From the NCBI GenBank assembly GCA_024275555.1, contig JAJRYW010000646.1:1-6844 (forward strand): 6,844 nucleotides of DNA. Direction: 5' to 3'. Below the pieces are notes generated by a model. The model was not told the DNA's origin. It was given only the letters and a program-made list of their open reading frames with translations, and did not search any database. Origin of the DNA: Calditrichota bacterium (GTDB taxonomy: Bacteria; Calditrichota; Calditrichia; RBG-13-44-9; J075). Positions 5,598-6,844 of the stretch are shown one piece after another (position 1 is the stretch's first letter; each line of letters opens with the position of its first letter). A program made the position numbers and the translations under genes.

Positions 5598-6663
5598 AAA
5601 AACCGCCCTTTATAATCGCCACGTGCAGGCCGGCGCCAAGATGGTTGAATTTGCCGGCTATCTGATGCCCATCCAATACACCAGCATGTTAGAAGAACAC
5701 CGGCAAGTGCGCAGCAGCGTGGGCGTGTTTGACGTCTCCCACATGGGCGAGATCGAAATACGCGGAGAGCGGGCGCTGGAACTGGTCAATTATCTGACCA
5801 TCAATGACGCCGCCAGGATCGCCGTCAACCAGGCCCAATATACCGCCATGTGTTACGAAGAGGGCGGAATTGTGGATGATTTGATCGTCTATAATCGCGG
5901 CGATCATTATTTATTGGTGGTGAACGCGGCCAACACCCAAAAGGATTATGATTGGATTCTGCAGCACCAAATCGACGGGGTGGAGATCAAGAACATCAGC
6001 GATGAGATTACCCAATTGGCGGTGCAGGGGAAAAATGCCGAGCCTGTTTTGCAAAAGTTAACTTCTGTAAATCTATCCGGGATTAAGTTCTATTGGTTCA
6101 CCGAGGGCGAGTTGGCCGGCGTAGCGATGATCATCTCCCGCACCGGCTATACCGGCGAGCCCGGGTTTGAGCTTTACTTTTCTAAAGAACATTCGGAGCA
6201 GGTTTGGGACGCCGTTTTCGAGGCCGGCCGGGAGTTTGATATCCGGCCCATCGGCCTGGGAGCGCGGGACTCGTTGCGGCTGGAGAAAAAGTATTGCCTT
6301 TATGGAAATGATATCGATGCGACAATTAACCCCCTGGAAGCCGGTTTGGGCTGGATTACCAAATTGGACAAGGAAGATTTCATTGGCCGGGAGGCCCTGG
6401 TAAAGATCAAGGAAGAGGGTCCCAAACGCAAATTGTCCGGATTTATTTTGGAAGGCCGCATGATCCCCCGGCATGGATACACCGTCAAGCGAGACGGGGA
6501 AGAGATTTGGCAGGTTACCAGCGGCGCTTATTCCCCGATTTTAGAGAAAAATATCGGCCTGGCCCTGATTCGCCGGGATGCCGCCAGGATCGGCGATGAG
6601 ATCGAAATTGAAGCCCGCGGACGCAGCGCAGCGGCGCAAATTGTAAAAACACCGTTTGTCTAA
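5587..6663 (+). CDS. gcvT: Aminomethyltransferase, glycine cleavage system T protein
   Basis: GcvT takes the aminomethyl group carried on the lipoyl arm of H protein, releases ammonia and transfers the methylene group to tetrahydrofolate, giving 5,10-methylene-tetrahydrofolate. It is a cytoplasmic part of the glycine cleavage complex. The 358-residue product is full length for the family (E. coli, 364). Visible motifs are GAKMVEFAGYLMP near the N-terminus, FDVSHMGE, GGIVDDLIVY with the Asp97-Asp98 pair that includes the catalytic aspartate, NAANTQKD, the folate-site loop GYTGEPGFE (187-195), GLGARDSLRLE (223-233), and the C-terminal barrel domain running from about 275 to KTPFV. The ATG at 5587 is chosen for its strong AAAGGAGAAG site and because family homology begins there; an in-frame TTG at 5479 would put the promoter and leader inside the protein. 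The other glycine cleavage genes are not in this window. Expression is probably controlled by the leader upstream. Confidence 0.96.
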   Translation: MEPKKTALYNRHVQAGAKMVEFAGYLMPIQYTSMLEEHRQVRSSVGVFDVSHMGEIEIRGERALELVNYLTINDAARIAVNQAQYTAMCYEEGGIVDDLIVYNRGDHYLLVVNAANTQKDYDWILQHQIDGVEIKNISDEITQLAVQGKNAEPVLQKLTSVNLSGIKFYWFTEGELAGVAMIISRTGYTGEPGFELYFSKEHSEQVWDAVFEAGREFDIRPIGLGARDSLRLEKKYCLYGNDIDATINPLEAGLGWITKLDKEDFIGREALVKIKEEGPKRKLSGFILEGRMIPRHGYTVKRDGEEIWQVTSGAYSPILEKNIGLALIRRDAARIGDEIEIEARGRSAAAQIVKTPFV

Positions 6664-6664
6664 C

Positions 6665-6787
6665 AATGCCAATACCAGTTGAAAACTTGACGCTGAGATA
6701 CGCAGAAAGAGACGGAGAAACATGGTAAACCTTCCTGTGGCAAAACTGCGTAACATCAGAAATTAAGTTCAACTTGTAATCGGCATT
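6665..6787. repeat. Intergenic element bounded by imperfect inverted repeats
   Basis: AATGCCAATACCAGTTGAA at 6665-6683 matches the reverse complement of 6768-6787 (AATGCC, then a gap and two mismatches, ending AGTTGAA) at 17 of 20 aligned positions. A further CTTGA/CTTAA match follows after a 2-base bulge. The arms bound about 84 bases that contain the shared module at 6690-6728. This resembles a small non-autonomous mobile element or a palindromic intergenic unit. No clear target duplication flanks it and no T-run follows, so it is not an obvious terminator. The element starts one base after the gcvT stop codon. Confidence 0.45.
6690..6728 (+). repeat. Dispersed repeat module, copy 2 (ACGCTGA...ATGGTAA)
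   Basis: This is the second copy of the module found at 4449-4488, in the same orientation and again just downstream of a gene. It carries ACGCTGA, CGGAG and ATGGTAA in order. It is followed, as in the first copy, by CTGCGT (6746-6751) and GAAATTAAGTTCAAC (6759-6773). Confidence 0.55.
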
Positions 6788-6810
6788 AATCGCAGAAAAG
6801 AAGAAATCAC

Positions 6811-6844
6811 ATGAAATTCAACTCTGTTTTTAGCATAACCCCAC
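6811..6844 (+). CDS. Possible start of the next gene, cut by the window end
   Basis: An ATG at 6811 opens a frame that stays open to the window edge and reads MKFNSVFSITP. A weak purine-rich stretch, AGAAGAA (6800-6806), precedes it. Eleven codons are too few to identify a product or even to be sure it is a gene. It would continue the plus-strand layout after an intergenic repeat. Confidence 0.3.
   Translation, partial: MKFNSVFSITP

Overview
The window looks like chromosomal DNA from a bacterium of the Fibrobacterota-Chlorobiota-Bacteroidota (FCB) superphylum or a relative such as Calditrichota, KSB1 or Marinimicrobia. This rests on a large secreted multidomain protease ending in a type IX secretion-like C-terminal sorting domain, and on intergenic spacers rich in short dispersed repeats. 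The lineage is an inference; no rRNA or ribosomal protein gene is present to fix it.

Layout, all genes on the + strand: (1) 1-229 is a spacer opening with two GC-rich palindromes and holding the leader of the first gene. (2) 230-4426 encodes a 1398-residue secreted subtilisin-family (S8) protease: signal peptide, propeptide, catalytic domain with intact Asp-His-Ser triad, Ig-like domains, an FG-GAP/VCBS-type six-motif propeller region, fibronectin III, two more Ig-like domains and the sorting domain. (3) 4427-4644 is a spacer made largely of dispersed repeat modules. (4) 4645-5304 encodes a dephospho-CoA kinase (coaE) homologue whose Walker A lysine is replaced by glutamine. (5) 5305-5586 is a regulatory spacer: a candidate small RNA ending in a strong intrinsic terminator, then a promoter and a leader for gcvT in which one pyrimidine-rich strand can pair either with the gcvT Shine-Dalgarno or with an upstream copy of it. 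(6) 5587-6663 encodes aminomethyltransferase GcvT (glycine cleavage T protein), full length. (7) 6664-6810 is a spacer bounded by an imperfect inverted repeat and sharing modules, in the same order, with the spacer upstream of coaE. (8) A possible next gene starts at 6811 and runs off the window.

The three genes do not form an obvious pathway. The protease is exported, CoaE finishes coenzyme A synthesis, and GcvT feeds one-carbon units into tetrahydrofolate. Each gene has a spacer of over 200 bp in front of it, and an intrinsic terminator lies between coaE and gcvT, so they are probably separate transcription units.

The most unusual signals are the two mutually exclusive pairings in the gcvT leader, with a duplicated initiation region and an overlapping 12-codon upstream reading frame; the Walker A Lys-to-Gln change in CoaE; the candidate C/U-rich small RNA; and the repeat element shared by two spacers, one copy of which appears interrupted by other repeats.
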